This document shows positions 40,760-48,482 of a stretch of 57,872 nucleotides of DNA, piece by piece. The notes beneath the pieces were generated by a model. The model was given only the letters and a program-made list of their open reading frames with translations. It was not told the origin of the DNA and did no database searches. The first letter of the stretch is position 1. Every line of letters starts with the position of its first letter. A program made the translations under genes and the position numbers. The DNA comes from an uncultured Ruminococcus sp. GTDB lineage: Bacteria; Bacillota; Clostridia; Oscillospirales; Ruminococcaceae. The stretch is taken from positions 1-57,872 of the forward strand of contig CADAES010000010.1 in the NCBI GenBank assembly GCA_902786975.1, given 5' to 3'.

Positions 40760-41353
40760 ATGCGGGGACAAAAGATAGTTGCTGTTTTATTCACATTTGC
40801 AGTCGGTATGGGAGCGCTGGTGTGGAGCGTGGATTTCTGGATGGCATGGTTCCTGGGTCTTTTATTGACGCTGTGCTATCTGCCGCTGATGGTGTCGGCC
40901 TGGGTGAAGCTGGTCTCGGACACGGTGAGAACAAATGCGGGCAAGCCCAAACGGAACGGGTTTATGATATATGCGCTCTTTTGCGGTATAGCACTCGCTG
41001 CAACGATAGCCTTTGTCGCTTTTGAATTCAACGATATCCACACGAGCCAGCATCTTGGCACTGCGGCGGTCTGCACCTACTTTGTTCTGCCGGTGCATTT
41101 CGTGGAGTTCATTGCCACGCTTCTTGCGGGGCTCGGAGAAAGGAAAAAGAGCAGCGTCAACCCCGGGATATACTATAGCTATTTGCCGCCGCAGCCGGGC
41201 GGTTATCCGAATTACCCAGATCAACCGAACGGTTACGGGTATTATCCCGGCCAGAACTATCAGGGCGGTCAGCCGTATCAGACGAATTACCCCAATTACT
41301 CGGACAGCAACGGATATTATCCGCACGACAATAACAACTATTACAGACAATAA
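40760..41353 (+). CDS. Membrane protein with Tyr/Pro/Asn-rich tail
   Basis: A 197-residue protein I cannot assign. Four hydrophobic segments (about 5-22, 28-50, 68-88, 98-122) are followed by a repetitive tail rich in Tyr, Pro, Gly, Asn and Gln (YPNYPDQPNGYGYYPGQ and similar), a composition seen in proteins that self-associate or bind aromatic faces. The ATG at 40760 is preferred over 40745 because GGGGGTG lies 7 bases before it. There is no obvious operon partner. Confidence 0.72.
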   Translation: MRGQKIVAVLFTFAVGMGALVWSVDFWMAWFLGLLLTLCYLPLMVSAWVKLVSDTVRTNAGKPKRNGFMIYALFCGIALAATIAFVAFEFNDIHTSQHLGTAAVCTYFVLPVHFVEFIATLLAGLGERKKSSVNPGIYYSYLPPQPGGYPNYPDQPNGYGYYPGQNYQGGQPYQTNYPNYSDSNGYYPHDNNNYYRQ

Positions 41354-41378
41354 GCTTGATATGTAAATTTATGTCCGA

Positions 41379-41440
41379 AGGGGCTTGGGCTTTACGGCCG
41401 CCGCCCAAAGAGATCGTTCAGCGATTTATGGGGAATAAGG
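41379..41440. repeat. Possible decayed copy of the 26.8-kb leader-like element
   Basis: AAGGGGCTT, CGCCGCC-(C)AAAGA and GGGG-AATAAG occur here in the same order as AAGGGGCTT, CGCCGCC-AAAAGA and GGGG-CCATAAG at 26778-26900, with the middle shortened. Similarity is weak and could be chance. Confidence 0.3.
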
Positions 41441-41466
41441 CTTATCAGTGAAAAAGGAATAGAACA

Positions 41467-41940
41467 ATGGAAGAGTATACTTACAGGAAAGCAGGGCTTG
41501 ACGACCTTGAACTTCTGGTATCTTCAAGAGTTATGGTGCTGAAGGCGGCGAACAGGCTGCCCGACGATGCGGATATGAGCGAGATAGAAAGGCAGTCGAG
41601 GATATACTATAAAAAGGCGCTTGCAGACGGCAGCCACACGGCTTATCTTGTTTTTGACGGGCAAAGACTTATCGGCACGGGCGGAATGAGCTACTACGAT
41701 GTTATGCCGACCTGCGATGTGAACACGGGCAGAAAGGCGTATGTGATGAACATGTACACCGACCCCGAATACAGACGGCAGGGGATAGCATACAAAACGC
41801 TCGACCTGCTGGTTGCGGACGCAAAGGCAAGGGGCGTTGAGCACATCACGCTTGAGGCGACCGACATGGGCAGACCGCTGTACGAAAAGTACGGCTTTGT
41901 GCAGATGCAAAGCGAGATGGAGTTCAGAGGTAAGATGTAA
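41467..41940 (+). CDS. GNAT-family N-acetyltransferase with repeat-encoded C-terminus
   Basis: A 157-residue GNAT enzyme: VMNMYTDPEYRRQGIAYKTLDLLV is the acetyl-CoA site and PLYEKYGFVQM the late strand. The family's substrate is not predictable. The last codons (RGKM and stop) are formed by two units of the heptamer array that starts at 41927, so the array has grown into, or supplied, the gene's end. No clear promoter seen upstream. Confidence 0.85.
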   Translation: MEEYTYRKAGLDDLELLVSSRVMVLKAANRLPDDADMSEIERQSRIYYKKALADGSHTAYLVFDGQRLIGTGGMSYYDVMPTCDVNTGRKAYVMNMYTDPEYRRQGIAYKTLDLLVADAKARGVEHITLEATDMGRPLYEKYGFVQMQSEMEFRGKM

Positions 41941-41993
41941 GAGGTAAGAGATAAGAGAAGAGGTAAGATGTAAGAGAGAAGAAGTAAGAGGTC
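41927..41993 (+). repeat. Heptamer array, locus 3 (about nine units)
   Basis: Units GAGGTAA, GATGTAA, GAGGTAA, GAGATAA, then a 5-base GAGAA slip, GAGGTAA, GATGTAA, GAGAGAA, GAAGTAA and GAGGTCC. It overlaps the last five codons of the acetyltransferase; the second unit carries the stop codon. Confidence 0.88.
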
Positions 41994-42083
41994 CGGTTCT
42001 CACCTCTGACGATCAAAAGCAGCAATACTTTGCAGCTTATATATTAAAAACAAAAATCTTAAACATAAAGGAGTTTGATCTAA

Positions 42084-43343
42084 ATGGCAGCATTCAAGCC
42101 GGCAGATATTCTTCTGCCAAAGAATACGGATATGACAAAGTGGGCGGTAGTTGCGTGCGATCAGTACACAAGCGAGCCGCAATACTGGGCGGACGTTGAG
42201 AAGATAACTCAGGGCAGCAAAACGACCCTTGATCTTATTCTCCCCGAGGTCTATCTTGAGGGTGATGACGTTGACGAGCGCATCGGGAAGATACACGAAA
42301 AGATGGACGAGTATATGACTTCGGACACATTCACCGAGTACAAGGACGCACTTATCTATATTGAGCGCACACAGGCTGACGGCAAGGTGAGGGCAGGCAT
42401 TGTCGGCGCTATCGACCTTGAACAGTACGATTACAACAAAGGCTCAAAGAGCAGGGTAAGGGCTACCGAGGCGACTGTCGTTGAGCGTATCCCGCCGAGG
42501 ATCAAGGTAAGGCGTGGTGCGCCCGTTGAGCTGCCGCACATAATGATACTTATCGACGATGCGAAAAAGCAGATAGTCGAGCCTCTGGCTGAAAAGAAGG
42601 ACAGCTTTGAAAAGGTATACGACTTTGATATGATGAAAAACGGCGGTCACATCACAGGCTGGCTTATCGACAAGGACACACAGGCACAGCTGCTCGGGAC
42701 GCTTGAAGAGTTCGACTCGCAGGAAGAGTTCAGCGCAAGATACGGCTATGAGAACGAGCCGCCGCTTACATTCGCTATGGGTGACGGAAACCACTCGCTG
42801 GCTACCGCAAAGGCATTCTACGAGGAGCAGAAGTCTGCAAACGCAGGCAGGGATATGTCGGGTGCAAAGTGCAGATATGCGCTTGTCGAGATAGTGAACC
42901 TGCACTCTCCTGCGCTTGAATTTGAAGCTATCCACAGGATCTGCACGGGAATCGACAGGGCTAAGCTTATGGCTGAGATGACAGATGCTCTCGGGCTTTC
43001 AAAGGAGCAGAGCGAGCAGAAGATAACTGTCGTTACGGACGGTGTACATGAGGACTTTTATATCCACAAGCAAAGCTCAAAGCTGACTGTCGGCTCGCTT
43101 CAGAATTTCCTTGATTCCTATATGAAAGCAAACGGCGGAAAGATAGATTACATTCACGGTACAGAGGTCATAGACAGCCTTTCAAAGAGTGCGGACGCTC
43201 TGGGAGTGCTTCTGCCGGATATGGCTAAGTCGGAGCTTTTCCCGACTGTTATCTGCGACGGTGCACTTCCGAGAAAGACCTTCTCTATGGGTCACGCATG
43301 GGATAAGAGGTACTACGTTGAGGCAAGAAAGATAACCGACTGA
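42084..43343 (+). CDS. DUF1015 family protein
   Basis: A 419-residue soluble protein of DUF1015 (PF06245), recognised from FKPADILLPKN near the start, WAVVACDQYTSEPQYW, PHIMILIDD, and FAMGDGNHSLATAKAFYEE with the conserved DGxHR/S-like motif. Family function is not established; members often sit near serine or amino acid metabolism genes. AAAGGAG lies 11 bases before the ATG. The stop overlaps the PHP gene by one base, so the two are coupled. Confidence 0.9.
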   Translation: MAAFKPADILLPKNTDMTKWAVVACDQYTSEPQYWADVEKITQGSKTTLDLILPEVYLEGDDVDERIGKIHEKMDEYMTSDTFTEYKDALIYIERTQADGKVRAGIVGAIDLEQYDYNKGSKSRVRATEATVVERIPPRIKVRRGAPVELPHIMILIDDAKKQIVEPLAEKKDSFEKVYDFDMMKNGGHITGWLIDKDTQAQLLGTLEEFDSQEEFSARYGYENEPPLTFAMGDGNHSLATAKAFYEEQKSANAGRDMSGAKCRYALVEIVNLHSPALEFEAIHRICTGIDRAKLMAEMTDALGLSKEQSEQKITVVTDGVHEDFYIHKQSSKLTVGSLQNFLDSYMKANGGKIDYIHGTEVIDSLSKSADALGVLLPDMAKSELFPTVICDGALPRKTFSMGHAWDKRYYVEARKITD

Positions 43344-44026
43344 TGGAGTACATTTACGAAACTCACTGCCACACCCGTGAGGCAAGCGCCTGCGGGGAGC
43401 TTAGCGGGCAGGAGCTTGCAAGGTTTTACAAGAGCAGGGGCTATGACGGGATATTTGTCACAGATCACTTTTTCAACGGCAACTGTGCGGTAGACCCGAG
43501 CCTTGACTGGCAGACAAAGTGCGAGCTTTACTGTGCGGGCTACAAAGCCGCAAAGGCAGAGGGCGACAGGATAGGCTTGTCGGTGTTTTTCGGCATCGAG
43601 TATTCATATCTCGGGACAGACCTGCTGACCTACGGCGTTGACGGGGACTGGCTCAAGGCACACCCCGAGGTTATGGAGATAGGTGTTAAGGAGTATATGG
43701 AGCTTATTCACCGAAGCGGCGGAATGATAGTTCACGCTCACCCGTTCAGGGAGGCGTGGTACATCGACACGGTGAGGCTGTACCCGTACGATGTCGATGC
43801 GGTCGAGGTGTTCAATGCAGGGAACCACGACCCCGAATTCAACAGGCGTGCGGACTGGTACGCCGACAGCTACGGGCTGGTAAAGGTCGCAGGCTCGGAC
43901 AGGCACGAGGACCGTTCGCCCGCAGAGGGTGCGACGGTGTTTGAACAAAGACTGCAAACGGTGCAGGATTATATCACGCTCGTCAGACAGGACAAGGTGT
44001 CACGGCTGATATGCATATATGAATGA
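43343..44026 (+). CDS. PHP-domain metal-dependent phosphoesterase
   Basis: A 227-residue PHP protein. Metal ligands fit ETHCHT (7-12), FVTDHFF, GIEYSY, VHAHPF and GSDRHE, the usual ordered set of His/Asp/Glu. PHP enzymes hydrolyse phosphate esters, for example histidinol phosphate or 3',5'-nucleotides; which one is not clear here. It is translationally coupled to DUF1015, hinting at a shared pathway. Confidence 0.9.
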   Translation: MEYIYETHCHTREASACGELSGQELARFYKSRGYDGIFVTDHFFNGNCAVDPSLDWQTKCELYCAGYKAAKAEGDRIGLSVFFGIEYSYLGTDLLTYGVDGDWLKAHPEVMEIGVKEYMELIHRSGGMIVHAHPFREAWYIDTVRLYPYDVDAVEVFNAGNHDPEFNRRADWYADSYGLVKVAGSDRHEDRSPAEGATVFEQRLQTVQDYITLVRQDKVSRLICIYE

Positions 44027-44035
44027 TAAAGTTTG

Positions 44036-44064
44036 TTGACTTTCTCTGCAAAAAGCCGTATACT
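44036..44064 (+). promoter_or_regulatory. Promoter of the LRR-CWB2 gene
   Basis: TTGACT (44036-44041), 17 bases, TATACT (44059-44064). Confidence 0.8.
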
Positions 44065-44106
44065 TGAACTGTAACAAGCCTTTAAAATGAAACGGAGGTA
44101 GAAAAA

Positions 44107-46491
44107 ATGAAGAAAAAGCTTTTATCGCTTGCTCTTGCGCTGTGCATGGCGTTTGGCGGTGCAGCGGCTCTGCCGCAAAGCAGTCTTACGCAGAGCACGA
44201 GCATCACGGCAAGTGCGGCAAGCTCGGCAAATTCGGGCAAGTGCGGAAAGAATGTCAGATGGACGCTGAAAAACGGCGTACTGACTATCAGCGGCAAAGG
44301 TGCGATGTATGACCAAGAGGTTCTGGATTATTCTTCAGGCAAGAGTAAACAGGTAAAAAAAATCATAATAAAAAACGGTGTTACGTCCATTGGCGGCAAT
44401 GCATTTTATGGTTATAAAAATCTGTCGAGTGTAACTATCCCCAACAGCGTTAAAAAAATAGGGTGGTATGCATTTTCAGATTGCAGTAAGCTCAAAAGCA
44501 TAACTATTCCAAGCGGGGTAAAAGTAATAGAACAGGCCTTGTTCGCCTATTGTAAAAATCTCGAAAGCGTAAAGCTGCCCAGTGGTATTACAGCTATCGG
44601 TGCTTGGGCATTTGTAGGTTGTTCTAAGCTAAAAAACATTACTATTCCCAAAAAAGTTATCGGTATAGGGACATATGCTTTTTCTGGCTGTTATGGATTG
44701 AAGAACGTAGTTTTCCCAAAAGGCGTAAAAGGAATCGGTTCGTGGGCGTTCTGCGATTGCCGTAATCTTTCAAGTGTCTCTATTCCTGACGGTGTTACTA
44801 ATATAGCACTATACGCTTTTTATGCTACTAAGATCAAAAATGTCGTTATTCCCAAAAGTGTAAAAAGCATTGGTGAAAAAGCATTTGGATACGGTGTAGA
44901 TCAAAAAACAGATAAGGAAAAAAAGGATACAGGTTTCCTTATAAACTGCTATAAAGGCTCAGAAGCTGAAAAATACGCAAAGAAAAACGGTTTTCAGTAT
45001 TGTATCATTCCGTCGGTCAAAAGGCTTTACGGTTCTGACCGTTACGGAACAGCGGTCAAAATATCAAAGACATTAAAGAAATCGACATCACAGTATGTTC
45101 TTCTCGCAGACGGATACAGCTTTAACGATGCGCTCGTTTCCGTTCCGCTTGCATCGGCATACAATGCCCCGATGCTTTTGACGCTCAAAGGAAAGCTCCC
45201 CGCTGCGACACAGAAGGAGCTCAACCGTCTGAAGCCAAAGACGGTTATCGTTGTAAGCACTAAGAATGCTATCAGCAATACCACTATCAAGAATCTTAAA
45301 AAGAAATACAAGGTGTCGGTAATAAAGGGAGGCTCATGCTACGAGACCGCAAGGAAGGTCGCTAAAGCATTGCAGTCAAAGGTCAAGTCAAATACAAAGA
45401 AAAAGGTGACTGCTCCAAAAAACATTTTCTTTGTAGTTGACAACAAGTATGCAGACGCACTTTCGATATCGCCTGTTGCTGCTGCGCTCGGATCGCCGAT
45501 TATATATGTCAGCAAAAGCGGAAAGCTGAACGCAAATATCAGTACATACCTGAGATCTGTAAAAGGCAAGGTCAAGAATGCTTATATCATCGGGGGAACA
45601 GCCGCTATCAGCAAGAACACCGAAAATAAGATCAAGATTGTTTTGGGAAATGCCAAGATAAAAAGAATAGCAGGATCAGACAGGTATGAAACTTGTGTCA
45701 GGGTGAACAGAACGTTCAACAAGCTGCTTTCCCAAAATGCAGTGTGTGTTGCAAGAGGCTATAATTACCCCGACGCACTTGCAGGCGGCGTATTTGCGGC
45801 ACGTTACAAGGCTCCCTTGTTCCTTGCGGACAACGGGCTCAACAGCGTTCAGATAAGATATCTTAACGATAAAAACGCTGACAGGCTGTATGTATTCGGC
45901 GGACCGAAGGCTATTTCCAATTCGACTGTTAGCAAGGTGAAGAAAGCTTCTTCATTAACGGCATCTCAGGTATCGTCACTTATGTATGCAAGCTATGCTT
46001 CGGTCATTGAGGATTTCAGAAGGCAATACAATAAGATCTCACATTTCTATTATTACACAGTATGTGATTATGACCACGACGGCGTTCAGGAGCTGATAGT
46101 TCAGAATTATCTTGGGAATGCACGTACAAGCAATGCAAAGGTGTATAGATACGATCTGTATACCAATACTTCCAAACAGGTCGCTGCGGGAGATATAGCC
46201 GGCTGGATCGTTTATTCCAGTGAGTATAACAGCTTGATCTCGGGATTTGTCCGTGATGCAGGATTTAATTATGACTGCCCGCAATACTCGGTAGGGTTGA
46301 TAAAGATCAGAAAAGGGAGAATTGAAAAAACTAAATTTATTGCCGGCGGAGCACTGCAATATGACAGTGATTATCAGACATTTGACTCCTACTTTAAAAA
46401 CGCTGGAGAATCCAGACTTGTTGGTAAAGATGATGCCGTTGTCACTGCTGCACAGGTAAAAGCAAATGCGCAGAAAAACGCAAAGCTTTGA
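44107..46491 (+). CDS. BspA-like LRR surface protein with CWB2 repeats
   Basis: A 794-residue secreted protein: signal peptide (1-38); about eight BspA/TpLRR (LRR_5) repeats (84-262) with the pattern IP-x-V-x-x-IG-x-x-AF-x-x-C-x-x-L; three CWB2 repeats (about 303-612; GSDRYGTA, YADALSISPVAAALG, GSDRYETCVRVN, NYPDALAGGVFAA); and a C-terminal domain (about 620-794) with VCDYDHDGVQELIV, a calcium-loop-like acidic stretch. BspA-type LRRs are linked to adhesion in other bacteria. It shares its wall anchor type with the minus-strand gene at 24052 but the LRR class differs. AT content is higher in the LRR part than in neighbours. Confidence 0.9.
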   Translation: MKKKLLSLALALCMAFGGAAALPQSSLTQSTSITASAASSANSGKCGKNVRWTLKNGVLTISGKGAMYDQEVLDYSSGKSKQVKKIIIKNGVTSIGGNAFYGYKNLSSVTIPNSVKKIGWYAFSDCSKLKSITIPSGVKVIEQALFAYCKNLESVKLPSGITAIGAWAFVGCSKLKNITIPKKVIGIGTYAFSGCYGLKNVVFPKGVKGIGSWAFCDCRNLSSVSIPDGVTNIALYAFYATKIKNVVIPKSVKSIGEKAFGYGVDQKTDKEKKDTGFLINCYKGSEAEKYAKKNGFQYCIIPSVKRLYGSDRYGTAVKISKTLKKSTSQYVLLADGYSFNDALVSVPLASAYNAPMLLTLKGKLPAATQKELNRLKPKTVIVVSTKNAISNTTIKNLKKKYKVSVIKGGSCYETARKVAKALQSKVKSNTKKKVTAPKNIFFVVDNKYADALSISPVAAALGSPIIYVSKSGKLNANISTYLRSVKGKVKNAYIIGGTAAISKNTENKIKIVLGNAKIKRIAGSDRYETCVRVNRTFNKLLSQNAVCVARGYNYPDALAGGVFAARYKAPLFLADNGLNSVQIRYLNDKNADRLYVFGGPKAISNSTVSKVKKASSLTASQVSSLMYASYASVIEDFRRQYNKISHFYYYTVCDYDHDGVQELIVQNYLGNARTSNAKVYRYDLYTNTSKQVAAGDIAGWIVYSSEYNSLISGFVRDAGFNYDCPQYSVGLIKIRKGRIEKTKFIAGGALQYDSDYQTFDSYFKNAGESRLVGKDDAVVTAAQVKANAQKNAKL

Positions 46492-46514
46492 CGCTTCGGA
46501 CATATGGATAAAAA

Positions 46515-46539
46515 GGGCTGCCCGGTGCAGCCCTTTTTT
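46515..46539 (+). terminator. Terminator of the LRR-CWB2 gene
   Basis: GGGCTGC (46515-46521) pairs with GCAGCCC (46527-46533), then TTTTTT. Confidence 0.85.
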
Positions 46540-46584
46540 CACAAACCTTTCATTTTGGTTTAAGGTAGATTTAAGTCAGCTCGG

Positions 46585-46662
46585 TTATACTTTAGTCATA
46601 GCAGAAAGCAAGGCGGTCGGAACAAACGGCTGCATTACTATAATAATTTCTTCTTTCTCCAT
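46585..46662 (-). CDS. Possible 25-residue peptide with very strong ribosome site
   Basis: On the minus strand GGGGGAGGAG lies 4-5 bases before an ATG at 46662 and the frame runs 25 codons to TAA (MEKEEIIIVMQPFVPTALLS and five more residues). A TATAAT lies just upstream, between this frame and the ABC operon's terminator, without a good -35. It may be a small protein or chance. Confidence 0.3.
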   Translation of the reverse strand: MEKEEIIIVMQPFVPTALLSAMTKV

Positions 46663-46683
46663 TTTCTCCTCCCCCTATTATAT

Positions 46684-46713
46684 GAAAAAGCCGTACAGAC
46701 GCTCTGTACGGCT
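46684..46713 (-). terminator. Terminator of the ABC exporter operon
   Basis: AGCCGTACAGA (46689-46699) pairs with TCTGTACGGCT (46703-46713) around CGC. A T-run follows on the minus strand. Confidence 0.9.
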
Positions 46714-46724
46714 CTTTTCCTTTG

Positions 46725-48482
46725 TTACTGTGCGAACTGGGAATTATACAGCTCGCAGTAGAATCCGCCCTTTTGCATAAGGCTGCGGTGGTCGCCCTGC
46801 TCGACGATATGCCCGTCCTTCATTACGATAATATTGTCGGCTTCCTTTATCGTTGAAAGCCTGTGGGCGATAATGAAGCTCGTCCTGCCCTGCATAAGCT
46901 TTGCAAAGGCATTCTGGACAAGTATCTCGGTCCTTGTGTCGATAGAAGATGTCGCTTCGTCAAGTATCAGCATATGCGGGGTACACAGCATCACTCTTGC
47001 GATGCAAAGCAGCTGCTTCTGCCCTGCGGAGAGGGTTGCATAGCTGTCGGATATCACGGTATCGTAGCCAAGCGGCAGACGCTTTATAAAGCTATGGCAG
47101 TATGCGGCTTTGGCGGCTGCGATAATATCCTGCTCCGAGGCGTCGGGTCTGCCGTAGGCGATATTGTCACGGATAGTTCCCGTTTTGAGCCACGTTTCCT
47201 GCAGCACCATAGCGTAGCCCGAACGAAGCGAGGCTCTTGTTACATTTCTTATATCTTCGCCGCTGACGGATATCTTTCCGCTGTCAACGTCGTAAAACCG
47301 CATCAGCAGGTTTATAACGGTGGTTTTTCCGCAGCCTGTCGGACCGACTATCGCTGTGCGCTGACCCTTTCTGACGTGAAGGTCGAAATCCTCGATAAGC
47401 GGTTTGTTTTCAACGTAGGAGAAGCTTACGTCATCAACGTCCACGCTGCCGTCGAAGCTTGAAAGCTCTTTAAGTCCGCTGTCGGAGCTTTCCTCCGGCT
47501 CTTCGAGAAGCGAGAAAACTCTCTGTGCCGAGGCGAGTGCGCCCTGAAGCTCGGTGATAACGCCCGATATCTCGTTGAACGGCTTGGTGTACTGGTTCGC
47601 ATAGGTCAGGAAGCTTGACAGCTGACCTACGGTTATCCCGCCCGAAAATGCGGTAAATGCGCCGACGATACCGACTCCCGTATAGACAAGCCCGTTTACG
47701 AAGCGGGTGGTGGGGTTGGTTAGGCTTGAAAAGAATATTGCTTTGACGCTGACATCGGCGAGCGCTTTGTTTGCCTCGTCGAACTTAGCCTGTGCCTCGT
47801 CGCCGTAGCAGAATGCGGTCACGGTCTTTTGTTCGCCTGTCATTTCCTCGACAAGCCCCGTAAGCTCGCCCCTTGCGACCGACTGCTTGTGGAAAAGCTT
47901 ATATGTGCTTTTTGAAACGAAACGTGGCACAAACAGCGAAAGCGGAGTTATCAGCACTACGACCAGCGTTATCTTCACGTTTATCGTGAGCATGAAAACG
48001 AGTGTGCCCAGCACTGTGCAGACGCCTGTGAACAGCTGTGCAAAGCCCATAAGCAATCCGTCGGACACCTGTTCAACGTCGGTGATGACACGGCTTATAA
48101 TGTCGCCGTGGGAGTGGCTGTCGATGTAGGAAAGCGGCAGCCTTTCGAGCTTTGAAAACGCCTCGTTGCGCAGGTCACGCACTATGCCGAAGGTTATCCT
48201 GTTGGTGCAGATGCTCATCAGCCACTGGCATATGCCCGTAACGGCGACCAGTATAAGAAGCCCTGCGATGACAGGGATAAGTCTGTCAAAGTCAACATCA
48301 TCAACGCCGACGATAACGTCAACGCCCTTTCCGATAAGGATCGGCGCATACAGCGTACAGCCGACGCTTATCAGCGCAAACACCGTTGACAGGACGAAAA
48401 GCGGTCTGTATGGCTTGGCATAGCCAAGAAGCTTTTTAAGTGCCTTTGAGGAGCTTTGCTTTATCTGCTTTTTATCAGGCAT
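46725..48482 (-). CDS. ABC exporter half-transporter, second subunit
   Basis: A 585-residue half-transporter: six membrane helices (about 20-310) fused to an ATPase domain with Walker A GPTGCGKTT, signature LSAGQKQLLCIAR (Ala in place of the usual second Gly/Gln), Walker B MLILDEATSSID and the H-loop AHRLST. It forms a heterodimer with the next-encoded subunit and probably exports drugs or peptides. The ATG at 48482 has AAGGAGGTGG upstream and overlaps the partner gene by 8 bases. Further upstream starts are not supported. Confidence 0.93.
   Translation of the reverse strand: MPDKKQIKQSSSKALKKLLGYAKPYRPLFVLSTVFALISVGCTLYAPILIGKGVDVIVGVDDVDFDRLIPVIAGLLILVAVTGICQWLMSICTNRITFGIVRDLRNEAFSKLERLPLSYIDSHSHGDIISRVITDVEQVSDGLLMGFAQLFTGVCTVLGTLVFMLTINVKITLVVVLITPLSLFVPRFVSKSTYKLFHKQSVARGELTGLVEEMTGEQKTVTAFCYGDEAQAKFDEANKALADVSVKAIFFSSLTNPTTRFVNGLVYTGVGIVGAFTAFSGGITVGQLSSFLTYANQYTKPFNEISGVITELQGALASAQRVFSLLEEPEESSDSGLKELSSFDGSVDVDDVSFSYVENKPLIEDFDLHVRKGQRTAIVGPTGCGKTTVINLLMRFYDVDSGKISVSGEDIRNVTRASLRSGYAMVLQETWLKTGTIRDNIAYGRPDASEQDIIAAAKAAYCHSFIKRLPLGYDTVISDSYATLSAGQKQLLCIARVMLCTPHMLILDEATSSIDTRTEILVQNAFAKLMQGRTSFIIAHRLSTIKEADNIIVMKDGHIVEQGDHRSLMQKGGFYCELYNSQFAQ

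Noticed and set aside
41927-41993. Heptamer array considered as a CRISPR or regulatory direct-repeat array
   Set aside because: Units are 7 bp with no spacers, and no cas genes are present.
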